The notes under the pieces: model-generated
What the model saw: the letters and a program-made list of their open reading frames with translations, nothing else
Databases searched by the model: none
What the model was told of the DNA's origin: nothing
Position numbers and translations under genes: made by a program
Part shown: positions 1 to 9,412 of the stretch, in pieces
How the letters are laid out: each line of letters starts with the position of its first letter
How positions within the stretch are numbered: the first letter of the stretch is position 1
Origin: Arthrobacter subterraneus
GTDB lineage: Bacteria > Actinomycetota > Actinomycetes > Actinomycetales > Micrococcaceae
Direction: 5' to 3'
Length of the DNA stretch: 64,000 bases
Assembly (NCBI RefSeq): GCF_900099735.1
Contig: NZ_FNDT01000004.1
Coordinates: 62,001 to 126,000, forward strand

Positions 1-420
1 CGGAAGCTCCACGGTGAGCTGCGTCCCGTCGCGGTACTGTGCGGCGGTGGGAAACTGCGAGGGCACCGCCCTCTCAATGGGCACGACGGCGGCGGCCCCC
101 TCCGGGATCATCGCTCCGGTCATGATCGGGGCGGCGTGGCCCGGCTCGAGGGCCGCGGGCGCAGCCCCCGCCGGCACGGGCCGCGCAATGGCGAGCCGCA
201 GGGGTTCAGCACCTCCGAGGTCATCGCGGTGGACCGCATAGCCGTCCATCTGGGAGTTGTCGAACGGCGGCAGGCTGACCGGAGCCATCAGGTCTTCGGC
301 AAGCACACGCCCCCGGGCGGCTGCCAGCGGCAGCGTTTCGGCCGGCCGGTCTGCGAACGCGCTGCTGTACCGCAGCAGGCCGAGCACGGCCTGCTGGTGT
401 TCCTCGACTGTTCGTGTCAT
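1..420 (-). CDS. moeA: Molybdopterin molybdenumtransferase MoeA, N-terminal part (runs off the window)
   Basis: MoeA inserts molybdate into adenylylated molybdopterin, the last step of molybdenum cofactor synthesis in the cytoplasm. Only the first 140 codons are visible; the gene continues beyond base 1. The visible part has the conserved PPFDNSQMDGYAV stretch (about residues 51-63) and the motif PIMTGAMIPEGAAAVVPIE (about 98-116), both typical of the MoeA N-terminal domains. The ATG at 420 has a GGGG run four bases upstream. It is divergent from moaA and moaD, which supports the assignment. Subtype (MoeA versus a paralogue) cannot be decided without the C-terminus. Confidence 0.9.
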   Translation of the reverse strand, partial: MTRTVEEHQQAVLGLLRYSSAFADRPAETLPLAAARGRVLAEDLMAPVSLPPFDNSQMDGYAVHRDDLGGAEPLRLAIARPVPAGAAPAALEPGHAAPIMTGAMIPEGAAAVVPIERAVPSQFPTAAQYRDGTQLTVELP

Positions 421-554
421 TGTGCCCCGTTGTATCAACCCGCGCCGACAGTGTGTTCTGCGGCATCGAATGCTGCAGTTACCAAGACTAGCCGCGCTGA
501 CCGCCGGAACCACCCGCCCGCCGGGCCCGGATAGAGGCACCGGCGCAAAGGGCG

Positions 555-560
555 TAACCT
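555..560 (+). promoter_or_regulatory. -10 element of moaA, leaderless
   Basis: TAACCT lies exactly 6 nt upstream of the moaA ATG at 567, and no Shine-Dalgarno sequence is present. A start site about 7 nt after the -10 would coincide with the A of the ATG, giving a leaderless mRNA. No good -35 is visible. Inference from spacing only. Confidence 0.55.
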
Positions 561-566
561 CGGACT

Positions 567-1643
567 ATGGCAATCCGACTTGGCAGCCCTTACTTCCGCA
601 CGGGCGCGGACGCACAGCAGAGCGGACTGCTCGATTCCTACGGCCGCCGCGCTACCGACATGCGGCTTTCGCTCACGGACAAATGCAACCTCCGCTGTAC
701 CTATTGCATGCCGGCGGAAGGCCTCCAGTGGCTGCAGAAGGACCAGGTGCTCTCCCGCGAGGAGATCGTGCGCCTCGTCGGTATCGGAGTGGACCTGTTG
801 GGCATCCGCGAGCTGCGGCTGACGGGCGGCGAGCCGCTCGTCCGGGCAGACCTGGTGGACATCATCGCCGATATCCGCGCACGGCACCCGGAGCTTCCGG
901 TCTCGCTGACCACCAACGGGCTGGGCCTGGACAAGAAGGCACAGCGGCTCAAGGACGCCGGCCTGACCCGCATCAATGTGTCCATGGACTCGCTCCATCC
1001 CGACACCTTCGCCCAGCTGACCCGCCGTCCGTTCCTGGACCGGGTTCTCCGCGGTATTGAAGCGGCAGCCGCCGTCGGGCTCGGGCTGGTGAAAATCAAC
1101 GCTGTGCTGATGCGCGGCATCAATGACCATGAGGCGCCGGACCTGCTCGAATGGGCGGTGAGCCGTGGGTTTGAGCTGCGATTCATTGAACAGATGCCGC
1201 TGGACGCTGACCATGGGTGGACCCGTGACGGCATGATCACCGCGGCCGAAATCCGCGACCGGCTGAGCGAACGCTTCCTGCTCACCCCTGATCCGCGCAA
1301 CCGCGATGGTGCCCCGGCTGAGCGGTGGGAGGTGCGCAGGCCGGAAGCGCCCGACGTCGTTCTCGGCACGGTGGGCATCATCGCCTCGGTGACCGAGCCC
1401 TTCTGCTCCGACTGCCGGCGGACCCGCGTCACCGCGGAAGGCAAGATCATGAGCTGCCTTTTCTCACGGGAGGAAACCGATTTGAGGGACCTGCTCCGCT
1501 CCGGAGCCGACGACGACGCCATTGCCCAGCGCTGGCAGGAAGCGATGTGGGCCAAGCCCAAGGCGCACGGCATGGGCCATACGGGCCTGGGAGCACCGGA
1601 TTTTGTGCAGCCGGACCGTTCCATGAGCGCGATCGGCGGCTGA
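567..1643 (+). CDS. moaA: GTP 3',8-cyclase MoaA
   Basis: Radical SAM enzyme that, with MoaC, turns GTP into cyclic pyranopterin monophosphate, the first step of molybdenum cofactor synthesis. The 358-residue protein has the radical SAM cluster motif CNLRCTYC (C40, C44, C47), GGEP at 87-90 for SAM binding, a second cluster set C280, C283 and C297 in the C-terminal half, and the terminal GG dipeptide needed for activity in characterised MoaA. Length is normal for the family. moaD follows after a single base, so the two are cotranscribed. The ATG appears leaderless. Confidence 0.97.
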   Translation: MAIRLGSPYFRTGADAQQSGLLDSYGRRATDMRLSLTDKCNLRCTYCMPAEGLQWLQKDQVLSREEIVRLVGIGVDLLGIRELRLTGGEPLVRADLVDIIADIRARHPELPVSLTTNGLGLDKKAQRLKDAGLTRINVSMDSLHPDTFAQLTRRPFLDRVLRGIEAAAAVGLGLVKINAVLMRGINDHEAPDLLEWAVSRGFELRFIEQMPLDADHGWTRDGMITAAEIRDRLSERFLLTPDPRNRDGAPAERWEVRRPEAPDVVLGTVGIIASVTEPFCSDCRRTRVTAEGKIMSCLFSREETDLRDLLRSGADDDAIAQRWQEAMWAKPKAHGMGHTGLGAPDFVQPDRSMSAIGG

Positions 1644-1644
1644 G

Positions 1645-1896
1645 GTGCTGGTTCGATACTTCGGCGCGGCCCAGGCGGCCGCGGGCGTCGCCGAGGAACG
1701 CCTGGACCTGGACAGCGCACCCCTGGAGGAGGTTCTGCAGGAGATCCGCAGCCTCCACCCGGACGGCGACCCCTCCATGGCCCGGGTGCTGGACCGCAGC
1801 AGTTTTCTGCTCAACGAGGTTGCCCTGCGTAGCCGGACCGAGCCGATCCGGCGCGGGGACGTGCTGGATGTCCTGCCGCCGTTCGCCGGAGGCTAG
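1645..1896 (+). CDS. moaD: Molybdopterin synthase sulfur-carrier subunit MoaD
   Basis: Small ubiquitin-fold sulfur carrier (83 aa) of molybdopterin synthase. Its C-terminal Gly-Gly (82-83) would be thiocarboxylated and deliver sulfur to the MoaE subunit, which is not in this window. The start is GTG at 1645, one base after the moaA stop, which points to translational coupling. The next gene is convergent and begins only 23 bases beyond the moaD stop; a short GCAGG-ACA-CCTGC hairpin lies in that gap. A ThiS-like carrier is the alternative, but the position next to moaA favours MoaD. Confidence 0.88.
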   Translation: MLVRYFGAAQAAAGVAEERLDLDSAPLEEVLQEIRSLHPDGDPSMARVLDRSSFLLNEVALRSRTEPIRRGDVLDVLPPFAGG

Positions 1897-1919
1897 GGCG
1901 GCAGGACACCTGCGCGGGC

Positions 1920-3287
1920 CTACAGACCCAGCTCAGCCTCACTGTCAAACGGCCCGACGACGGTAATTGTCCGCGGCGCGTCCGCCAGCTGCCGCGCCAG
2001 GTCCTGTACCTGTTCAGCGGTCACTGCCCGGACCCGCTCAAGGGTCAGGTCCAGCCCGAGAAATTCACCGCTGACCAGCTCTGCGCGTCCGAGCCTGCTC
2101 ATCCGCGATCCGCTGTCCTCCAGGGACAGCACCATGCCGCCGGACAATTGGCCGACCGCGCGCCGCAGTTCCTCGTCGCTTACCGGCTCGGAGGCCAGCC
2201 GCTCCAGTTCCGAGCGCAGCAGGCCGATGACCTGCCCGGTCTTCGCCGGACTGCACCCTGCATACATGGCGAAGTAGCCGGCGTCGGCGTACGACGCCGA
2301 GAAGGAGTAGGTCGAATAGGCCAGTCCACGCTTCTCCCGGATTTCCTGGAAGAGGCGGGAGGACATGCCGCCGCCCAGCACGGCGTTAAGTACGCTCATC
2401 ACAAACCGCCGGTCATCGGTGGCAGTCAGGGCAGGGCAGCCGACCAGCACGTTGGCCTGCTCGACGGCGCGCCGGATGATGTGCACTCCCCCGGTCCCGT
2501 TCAGAACGGCCGGCTGCGGAGCACGCCGGGCCACCGGCGAGGCTTCCTCCGCCAGGTGCCAGCCTGCGCGCTCGAGCGCCTGCACCACCAGGGAGCATAC
2601 GACGTCGTGGTCGAGACCGCCGGCGGCCGTGACCACGAGTTCTTCCGGGCGGTAGTACCGGCGATAGTGCTCCAGGACCGACTCCCGGGAGATCGCCTTG
2701 ATTGCCTCCGGCGTCCCGCCGATCGGGCGGCCGAGCGGATGGGACCGGAGGACTTCCTCCACGAACTTCTCGTGGGCAACGTCGGAGGGATCATCGCTGT
2801 CCATGGCGATTTCTTCCAGGATGACGTGCCGTTCCTGCTCCAGTTCCTCCGGATCAATCACGGCGGAGGTGACCATGTCCGCAATGACGTCGATCGCCAT
2901 GGGCAGGTCCGAGTCCAGAACCCGGGCGTAATAGCAGGTGTTCTCCTTCGCCGTCGCTGCGTTGGACTCTCCGCCGACCTCGTCAAAGGCCGCCGCGATA
3001 TCGAGCGCGCTCCGACGCTGTGTTCCCTTGAAGAGCAGGTGCTCGAGGAAGTGCGTGGACCCGTGCTCGCCGTCCGCCTCGTCCCGTGATCCCACGCCCA
3101 CCCAGAACCCGATGGTTGCCGAACGCTGTCCCGGCATCGCCTCGGTAAGCACGCGCACGCCTCCGGGCAGAACCGAGCGGCGCACCACTGCCCCGCCGGG
3201 TGATCCGGCCACGAGCATGGATCCGCCGCTGGTTGCATCGGGCGTCAGCGGCAGCGTCACGGGGGCACTGTGTCCTGTGTCAGTCAT
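1920..3287 (-). CDS. M16 family zinc peptidase (insulinase/processing-peptidase type)
   Basis: A 455-residue zinc metallopeptidase of the pitrilysin/M16B group, close to mitochondrial processing peptidase beta. The inverted zinc motif HXXEH is at residues 79-83 (H79, E82, H83), and a glutamate sits exactly 76 residues later at E159, as the family requires. The C-terminal half holds the RGLAYSTY substrate-binding region. No signal peptide or membrane segment is seen, so it is probably cytoplasmic. It follows pnp, as in many Gram-positive genomes, separated by a strong hairpin. The start is ATG at 3287 with AAGGAG five bases upstream. Physiological substrate unknown. Confidence 0.92.
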   Translation of the reverse strand: MTDTGHSAPVTLPLTPDATSGGSMLVAGSPGGAVVRRSVLPGGVRVLTEAMPGQRSATIGFWVGVGSRDEADGEHGSTHFLEHLLFKGTQRRSALDIAAAFDEVGGESNAATAKENTCYYARVLDSDLPMAIDVIADMVTSAVIDPEELEQERHVILEEIAMDSDDPSDVAHEKFVEEVLRSHPLGRPIGGTPEAIKAISRESVLEHYRRYYRPEELVVTAAGGLDHDVVCSLVVQALERAGWHLAEEASPVARRAPQPAVLNGTGGVHIIRRAVEQANVLVGCPALTATDDRRFVMSVLNAVLGGGMSSRLFQEIREKRGLAYSTYSFSASYADAGYFAMYAGCSPAKTGQVIGLLRSELERLASEPVSDEELRRAVGQLSGGMVLSLEDSGSRMSRLGRAELVSGEFLGLDLTLERVRAVTAEQVQDLARQLADAPRTITVVGPFDSEAELGL

Positions 3288-3306
3288 TTATTCTCCTTCA
3301 ACGCCA

Positions 3307-3344
3307 GCGGCTCCGCGGCGAAATTCAGTTCGCCGCGGAGCCGC
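3307..3344 (-). terminator. Hairpin between pnp and the M16 peptidase gene
   Basis: A perfect 16-bp stem (arms 3307-3322 and 3329-3344) closes a 6-base ATTCAG loop. It lies 26 bases downstream of the pnp stop and just before the next start. There is no long U tract, so it may be an actinobacterial terminator, an attenuator, or a 3' end stabiliser. Confidence 0.75.
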
Positions 3345-3370
3345 CGGTTTATTCGTTGCGCGTGGTGGCG

Positions 3371-5635
3371 CTAGTTGTCATCGCCCTCAGCGGACTCCGG
3401 GGTGTCGGCGTCTGCAGCATCAGCTGCAGCGTCGGCGTCCTCGGCGACCACGGGAGACAGCGAGAGCTTTCCGCGGTCGTCGATCTTGGTGATTTCGACC
3501 TGGACCTTCTGACCCACGGAGACGACGTCGTCGACGTTGTCCACCCGCTTGCCGCCGGCCAGCTTGCGCAGCTCCGAGATGTGGAGCAGGCCGTCCTTGC
3601 CGGGGGTCAGCGAGACGAAGGCGCCGAAGGTGGTGGTCTTGACGACCGTGCCGACGTAGCGCTCACCGATCTCGGGAACCTGCGGGTTGGCGATGGCGTT
3701 CACCGCGGCGCGGGCGGCCTCAGCCGACGAGCCGTCAGTGGCGCCGATCAGCACGGTGCCGTCATCTTCGATGGAGATGTCGGCGCCGGTGTCCTCCTGG
3801 ATCTGGTTGATCATCTTGCCCTTGGGGCCGATGACCTCGCCGATCTTGTCCACGGGGATCTTGACCGAGATGATGCGCGGGGCGAACTCGGAGAGCTCAT
3901 CCGGAGCGTCGATCGCTGCCTCGAGCACGCCGAGGATGTGCAGACGTGCTTCGCGGGCCTGCTTCAGGGCTGCGGCCAGTACCGAGGCAGGGATGCCGTC
4001 CAGCTTGGTGTCGAGCTGGATGGCGGTGACGAACTCCGCGGTGCCGGCAACCTTGAAGTCCATGTCACCGAAAGCGTCTTCCGCGCCGAGGATGTCGGTC
4101 AGCGCAGCGTAGCGGGTCTCACCGTCAACCTCATCGGATACGAGGCCCATCGCGATGCCCGCGACGGGCGCCTTCAGCGGCACACCGGCGTTCAGCAGTG
4201 ACAGGGTGGAGGCGCAGACGGAACCCATTGAGGTGGAACCGTTCGAGCTGAGTGCCTCTGACACCTGGCGGATGGCGTAGGGGAACTCCTCGCGGCTGGG
4301 CAGCACCGGAACAAGGGCGCGCTCGGCCAGGGCGCCGTGACCGATTTCGCGGCGCTTCGGCGAACCGACACGGCCGGTTTCTCCGGTGGAGTACGGCGGG
4401 AAGTTGTAGTTGTGCATGTAGCGCTTGCGCGTGACCGGCGACAGCGAGTCGATCTGCTGTTCCATCTTGAGCATGTTCAGCGTGGTGACACCCATGATCT
4501 GGGTCTCACCGCGTTCGAAGATAGCCGAACCGTGGACGCGGGGAAGCACCTCGACCTCAGCGGTGAGCTTGCGGATGTCGCTGAGCCCACGGCCGTCGAT
4601 GCGTACCTGGTCGCGGAGGATCCGCTGGCGGACAACCTTCTTGGTGAGTGAGTTGAACGCCCCGGAGATTTCCTTCTCGCGGCCCTCGAACTGGCCGGAC
4701 AGGGATTCAATGACCTCGGTGCGGTAGCTGTTCGCTGCGTTCTCGCGTTCCTGCTTGTCTGCGATCGTGAAGATCTCGGACAGACGCGATCCCGCGGAGC
4801 TCTCGACAGCCGCGAAGACATCGTCCTCGTAGTCCTTGAACACGGGGAACTCGACGGTGGGCTTGGCTGCCCGGCCGGCGAGGTCGGACTGGGCTTCGCA
4901 CAGTGCACGGATGAAGGGCTTTGCTGCCTCGAGACCGTCGGCGACAACCTCCTCGGTGGGTGCGGTGGCGCCGTCGTTCTTGATCAGGGACCAGGAGTTG
5001 TCGGTGGCTTCGGCCTCGACCATCATGATGGCGACGTCGTCACCGACCACGCGGCCGGCAACAACCATGTCGAAGACGGAGTTCTCCAGCTCGGTGTGCT
5101 TCGGGAACGCGATCCACTGGTCCTGGCCGCTTCCGTCGGAGACGAGGGCAACGCGGACGCCGCCGATCGGGCCGGAGAACGGCAGGCCGGACAGCTGGGT
5201 TGACATGGATGCGGCGTTGATCGCCACGACGTCGTAGCGGACGTCAGGGTTGATCGCCAGCACGGTGACCACAATCTGGACCTCGTTGCGCAGGCCCTTT
5301 ACGAATGCGGGGCGCAGCGGACGGTCCATCAGGCGACAGGCGAGGATCGCCTCGGTGGAGGGGCGGCCTTCACGGCGGAAGAACGAGCCCGGGATGCGGC
5401 CGGCAGCGTACATGCGCTCTTCGACGTCGACCGTCAGCGGGAAGAAGTCAAAGCCCTCACGCGGGGACTTTCCGGCGGTGGTGGCGGAGAGGAGCGCGGT
5501 GTCCTCGTCGATGTAGACCATGGCAGCGCCTGCGGCCTGCTGGGCTACGCGCCCTGTTTCGAAGCGCACTGTGCGCTGGCCGAACCGGCCGTTGTCAATG
5601 ACGGCTTCGGCGAACTGGATTTCGGGACCCTCCAA
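3371..5635 (-). CDS. pnp: Polyribonucleotide nucleotidyltransferase (PNPase)
   Basis: Phosphorolytic 3'-5' exoribonuclease, central to mRNA turnover; in Actinobacteria related enzymes also degrade or make polynucleotide tails and ppGpp. Two RNase PH-like domains are followed by a KH domain (GPKG loop) and an S1 domain, with an acidic Asp/Ala-rich tail. The frame stays open upstream to 5713, but I choose TTG at 5635: a perfect GGAGGTGA Shine-Dalgarno at 5641-5648 sits five bases before it, and the protein then begins [16 protein letters not shown] (initiator Met in place of Leu), where homologues begin. That gives 754 aa. It lies downstream of rpsO, the classical rpsO-pnp order. Confidence 0.96.
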   Translation of the reverse strand: MEGPEIQFAEAVIDNGRFGQRTVRFETGRVAQQAAGAAMVYIDEDTALLSATTAGKSPREGFDFFPLTVDVEERMYAAGRIPGSFFRREGRPSTEAILACRLMDRPLRPAFVKGLRNEVQIVVTVLAINPDVRYDVVAINAASMSTQLSGLPFSGPIGGVRVALVSDGSGQDQWIAFPKHTELENSVFDMVVAGRVVGDDVAIMMVEAEATDNSWSLIKNDGATAPTEEVVADGLEAAKPFIRALCEAQSDLAGRAAKPTVEFPVFKDYEDDVFAAVESSAGSRLSEIFTIADKQERENAANSYRTEVIESLSGQFEGREKEISGAFNSLTKKVVRQRILRDQVRIDGRGLSDIRKLTAEVEVLPRVHGSAIFERGETQIMGVTTLNMLKMEQQIDSLSPVTRKRYMHNYNFPPYSTGETGRVGSPKRREIGHGALAERALVPVLPSREEFPYAIRQVSEALSSNGSTSMGSVCASTLSLLNAGVPLKAPVAGIAMGLVSDEVDGETRYAALTDILGAEDAFGDMDFKVAGTAEFVTAIQLDTKLDGIPASVLAAALKQAREARLHILGVLEAAIDAPDELSEFAPRIISVKIPVDKIGEVIGPKGKMINQIQEDTGADISIEDDGTVLIGATDGSSAEAARAAVNAIANPQVPEIGERYVGTVVKTTTFGAFVSLTPGKDGLLHISELRKLAGGKRVDNVDDVVSVGQKVQVEITKIDDRGKLSLSPVVAEDADAAADAADADTPESAEGDDN

Positions 5636-5864
5636 GAGAGTCACCTCCGTTTCTTTGGTGGCGGAGGCAGGCGGCGTTTTGCTGGTCAACGCCGTGAGGA
5701 CGGGTTGTGGCACCCGGTCTTCGATCGAGGTCCACGGGAAAGACCATCACCTGATGGTGTCCCGGAGACCACTACCGAGGACCGCGAATGCCTGCGTGTC
5801 CGCCTGGCTCCTGGTTATGAAATTACTTCCTCCAACGGCGACTGCGTGGCCGTCAAAGATGGAA

Positions 5865-5894
5865 GGCGGTCCCTTCCCGAAGGAAGGCACCGCC
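5865..5894 (-). terminator. Hairpin downstream of rpsO, before pnp
   Basis: The arms GGCGGT-C-CCTTCC and GGAAGG-C-ACCGCC form a 13-position stem with one C-C mismatch around a CGAA loop, 11 bases after the rpsO stop. On the minus strand a weakly T-rich stretch follows. It may be a terminator or an RNase processing hairpin between rpsO and pnp, as is known in other bacteria. Confidence 0.6.
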
Positions 5895-5905
5895 TCACAG
5901 TCTAT

Positions 5906-6175
5906 CTAGCGGCGCAGGCCGAGGCGCTCAATGAGCGTACGGTAGCGCGTGATGTCCGTGTCGCGCAGGTAGTCCAGCAGACGACGACGGCGTCCCACCA
6001 GCAGCAGCAGGCCACGACGCGTGTGGTGGTCGTGCTTGTGCTTCTTCAGGTGTTCGGTCAGGTCAAGAATACGGCGGGAAAGCATTGCAATCTGCACCTC
6101 AGGCGAACCGGTGTCGCCCTCGGAGGTTGCGTATTCCTTGATGATTTCCTGCTTCAGAGCGGCTTCAAGTGCCAC
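5906..6175 (-). CDS. rpsO: 30S ribosomal protein S15
   Basis: S15 binds the central domain of 16S rRNA early in 30S assembly and contributes to bridge B4 with the 50S subunit. The 89-residue protein is full length for the family, with the conserved [15 protein letters not shown] segment and the basic region [22 protein letters not shown] near the middle. It sits between ribF and pnp. No separate regulatory RNA can be shown, though the 270-base leader between rpsO and pnp carries a hairpin at 5865-5894. Confidence 0.98.
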   Translation of the reverse strand: MALEAALKQEIIKEYATSEGDTGSPEVQIAMLSRRILDLTEHLKKHKHDHHTRRGLLLLVGRRRRLLDYLRDTDITRYRTLIERLGLRR

Positions 6176-6291
6176 AAATAACTCCTATGAGTTGTACCGT
6201 GAACAAAGTAGATGCCGGTTCCCCTCGCAGATCGAGCGGAGCTCCGGCGGCGGTCCAGCAACCACGGACTGCAGCAGGACCTCGGTCAACT

Positions 6292-7284
6292 TTACCCGTA
6301 GGTACGCTGTTCTGTCGAAAGCACGGTGCGGGTCTGCGCGACGTCCAGGCGCATCTGGTCGATGAGGGCTTCCGGCCCGCGGTAAGCCACCATTCCGCGC
6401 AACCGCCGCACGAACTCAACGATGACCGTCTGCCCGTACAGGTCAAAGACGTCGATTTCCTCCAGCGGCCGGTCGATCACGTGCGCTTCGACCTGCCTGC
6501 TGACTCCTTCGAACGTCGGGTTGGAACCGACCGAGATGGCGGCGGGCCAGCGAACCTGGCTGCTGTCGATGAGCCAGCCGGCGTAGATCCCGTCCGCGGG
6601 GATGAAGCCGGTTGATTCGGGTGCCAGGTTGGCGGTGGGGAATCCCAGTGCGCGTCCGCGGGCCGCGCCGTGGACCACCTCGCCGCGCATCCGGTGCGGC
6701 CGTCCCAGGATCCGCGCCGCGGTCGTGACGTCACCGGCCACGAGGGCCTCCCGCACCCAGGTAGAGGAACAGCGGCGCTCACCGGCCGCGGCCGTCTTGC
6801 CCTGCAGGTTGGAGCCGAAGTCGTCAATGACAATCACGTCGAAGCCAAGCTGATTGCCGAGCGCCTGCATGGTGGAGAGATCGCCCGAGTTGCCCCGCCC
6901 GAAACGTACATCGTGGCCGATGACCACCGCTTTGGCGCGCAGCCCGTCAACCAGCACGCTTCGGACGAACTCCTCCGGGGTCTGGGCTGCCAGGTCGAGG
7001 GTGTAGTGCATCATCAGGAGGCCGTCGATGCCGGTGTCGGCCAGGGTTTCCACCCTGTCCTGCAGGCCCATGATCAGTTCCGGCGCGCTTTCCGGCCGGT
7101 GGACCTGGGCGGGATGGGGCTCGAATGAGATGACGACGGCGGCGGCGTCCCGTTCCCTGGCCGCTTCGACGAGCTGCTGGAGCACGCTCTGGTGGCCGCG
7201 GTGCACACCGTCGAAGTTTCCGATGGTGACAACTGCCGGACCGAAGCCTTCCGGCACATCGGCCAGGTCTCTCCAGTAGTACAC
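6292..7284 (-). CDS. ribF: Bifunctional riboflavin kinase / FAD synthetase
   Basis: Converts riboflavin to FMN and then FAD in the cytoplasm. The N-terminal FAD synthetase domain begins with the nucleotidyltransferase motif GNFDGVHRGHQ (22-32), has HDVRFGRGNSGD near the middle, and CSSTWVREAL before the kinase domain. The C-terminal riboflavin kinase domain carries GRPHRMRGEVVHG and GFPTANL. At 330 aa it is the usual length. The GTG start at 7284 has GAGGAG five bases upstream. It is in the common truB-ribF-rpsO-pnp neighbourhood, though truB is separated here by other genes. The short gap to rpsO (6176-6291) shows no structure I can support. Confidence 0.96.
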   Translation of the reverse strand: MYYWRDLADVPEGFGPAVVTIGNFDGVHRGHQSVLQQLVEAARERDAAAVVISFEPHPAQVHRPESAPELIMGLQDRVETLADTGIDGLLMMHYTLDLAAQTPEEFVRSVLVDGLRAKAVVIGHDVRFGRGNSGDLSTMQALGNQLGFDVIVIDDFGSNLQGKTAAAGERRCSSTWVREALVAGDVTTAARILGRPHRMRGEVVHGAARGRALGFPTANLAPESTGFIPADGIYAGWLIDSSQVRWPAAISVGSNPTFEGVSRQVEAHVIDRPLEEIDVFDLYGQTVIVEFVRRLRGMVAYRGPEALIDQMRLDVAQTRTVLSTEQRTYG

Positions 7285-7534
7285 GCATCTCCTCGGCGGT
7301 TGGGCGGGCAGCGGACGCCCTTCGGTCGTTCATTCATTATGGCCGATGCTTGCCTCGGCTTCCGACGTCCGTGTCGGCAGGCACCGTCTTTTCCTCCACA
7401 TCCGAACCGGATTGGGGCGGGTTGTGCACATAGCCGCCTACCGGCACCGCCTCCGTACGCGGCGCGGTCAGAGTGGGATTCTGCGGGCAGCGCCGGTTGC
7501 AGCGCCGCCCTGAAACCTGATCTGGAGGAAAGCT

Positions 7535-9412
7535 GTGCCATTTTCATTCCACCCTGCGCGATCCGCAGGAATCTCGCGGGCCGTCAGCATCTGGCTGCTC
7601 CTCGCTGCGCTGCTGTGGATTTCACCGGCCCCTGTGGCGTATTCCGCCCCGGTGGGAGGAGGCTGGACGCGCGCGGCCGGCATCCATGCCGCGGAGCACT
7701 TCGTGGGACAGTACACGAACTCCCGCGGTCAAGCCGCCTACTGTACTGATTTCGAGCGGATGTCGCCGGAGCAGTCGACGGGGTACGACGGCGGCCACAC
7801 AGGCGCCTTCGTCCGCAGCGACGGCAGCGCGCTGACCGCTGCCGAGAATGCTGCGCTTTCCTACCTCCTGCACCGGTGGGGTGCCACGGCGGACAACGCC
7901 ACTGCGGCGTCCGTGCAGCTGGCGGTCTGGGCACTGACCTCGCCCGGCATGGCCTGGGATTCAGCGGGAATGGATTCCATCCTCCGGACGGAGAATCTGC
8001 CGGCGGACATCGTCGCGAAGGCCCGCTCCATGACTGAGACAGCCTTCAACGGCGCCGGACCCTACACGGTGGACATCAGCCTGGAAGCGCCGGCCAGTGA
8101 CGGGACCGTCACCGCCGTCGTCGGCGTCCTGGCCGCTAACGGACAGCCTGCCGCCGGGCTGGCCGCCGCGGCAGCACTCAGCGGGCCGTTTGCGCTGGCA
8201 GAGGGCTCAGCCGCCACCTGGACAAGCGCTGGAGACCGGCACCGGCTGAGCCTGCAGAGGACCGGACTTGGGAGCGGTTCCCTGAAGGTCACCGTGCCCC
8301 GAACTCCCGCCGCCGGTGTGACGTGGCTGCTTCCGGAAAGCAGCAATGTCCAGCGGCTGCTGGTTACCGCCGTCGTTGAGCCGCGCAGCGCAGCCGCGTC
8401 CATCGCCGACCTGCCCGCTTTCCAGCCGGCTGTCACCACGAGGACCTCGGCCGCCCGCACCGATGCCGGCACGGCGGTGCATGATGTCCTCTCGGTCAGC
8501 ATCGCTCCCCCGGCCGACGGCGGATCGGCGGCGTCGGCGCCCTGGCTGTCAGTGCCCGGAACCGGGGCGCCGGTATCTATCGAGGTGGTGTCCACGCTCT
8601 GGGGACCGCTTGATGCGAAACCGGTGCTTCAGGATGCAGTACCCGAGGGTACGCCGAGCGTCGGCAGTGTCTCCACCAGGGTGGACGGACCCGGCACCTA
8701 CAGCACTGAGGGGCTCGTCGTTCCGGAACCGGGGTGGTACGTCTGGACTGAATCCATCGCCGCCGCAAGCGCCCTTCCGGCTGAGGCAGCGGACTACGTG
8801 CTCGACTGGCAGGGGAAGTTCGGCATTGTGGAGGAGACCACGTTTGTCCCGTGGGCACCCGGGATCCGGACAGAAGCGCTGGTGGGTGAGCAGGTCACTG
8901 ACGCTGTGACCGGAACCGGGTTCGGGCCATCCGCTGCTCCCGTCGGAGGGACGGTCACGCTGTCGATGTACGGTCCGCTGGCGGCACCTCCCTCGCTGCA
9001 GGAATCGGTCCCCGCCGATGCTCCGCTGCACTCCGAGGTCACGGTGGCGGCCGCAAATGGAACGCTGTCCAGTGAACCGTTTGCCGCCTTCACCCTTCCA
9101 GGCTGTTACACCGTCGTAGCGACCTACCCGGGCGACGAGCTGTCCGACCCTTATGCTTCGGCGTTCGGGGAACCGTCGGAAACCGTGTGTGTCGAGGCGG
9201 CATCCTCGGCGGAATCCGACTCGGCAGCGGCCGCCGTGCCGGTACCGCCGGCTGCTCCCGTGGCGAGTGCCCCGGTGGCAGGCGCCCCGGTGTCACATGC
9301 GCCTGCGGCACGGGCGGAGTTGGCGCAGACGGGTGCCCGTCCGGAGGTTGCGGCGGGAGCGGCCCTGGTACTGCTGGGCACCGGACTTGCCTGCCTTCGA
9401 CGGCGGGTTTAG
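7535..9412 (+). CDS. Secreted cell-wall surface protein with LAQTG sortase signal and thioester-like motifs
   Basis: This 625-residue protein has an N-terminal signal peptide (hydrophobic core about 17-30, likely cleavage near AYSA 35-38). The C-terminus has LAQTG (596-600), a hydrophobic stretch and RRRV, a class E-type sortase signal of high-GC Actinobacteria. Residues 69-72 read YCTD and 127-132 read VQLAVW. These resemble the YC-x-D and TQxA motifs of Gram-positive thioester domains, in which a Cys-Gln bond (here C70 and Q128) captures host or surface amines. Ig-like beta-rich repeats appear to follow, then a Pro/Ala stalk at about 555-590. GTG start with GGAGGA upstream. The thioester assignment is inference. 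Confidence 0.75.
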   Translation: MPFSFHPARSAGISRAVSIWLLLAALLWISPAPVAYSAPVGGGWTRAAGIHAAEHFVGQYTNSRGQAAYCTDFERMSPEQSTGYDGGHTGAFVRSDGSALTAAENAALSYLLHRWGATADNATAASVQLAVWALTSPGMAWDSAGMDSILRTENLPADIVAKARSMTETAFNGAGPYTVDISLEAPASDGTVTAVVGVLAANGQPAAGLAAAAALSGPFALAEGSAATWTSAGDRHRLSLQRTGLGSGSLKVTVPRTPAAGVTWLLPESSNVQRLLVTAVVEPRSAAASIADLPAFQPAVTTRTSAARTDAGTAVHDVLSVSIAPPADGGSAASAPWLSVPGTGAPVSIEVVSTLWGPLDAKPVLQDAVPEGTPSVGSVSTRVDGPGTYSTEGLVVPEPGWYVWTESIAAASALPAEAADYVLDWQGKFGIVEETTFVPWAPGIRTEALVGEQVTDAVTGTGFGPSAAPVGGTVTLSMYGPLAAPPSLQESVPADAPLHSEVTVAAANGTLSSEPFAAFTLPGCYTVVATYPGDELSDPYASAFGEPSETVCVEAASSAESDSAAAAVPVPPAAPVASAPVAGAPVSHAPAARAELAQTGARPEVAAGAALVLLGTGLACLRRRV

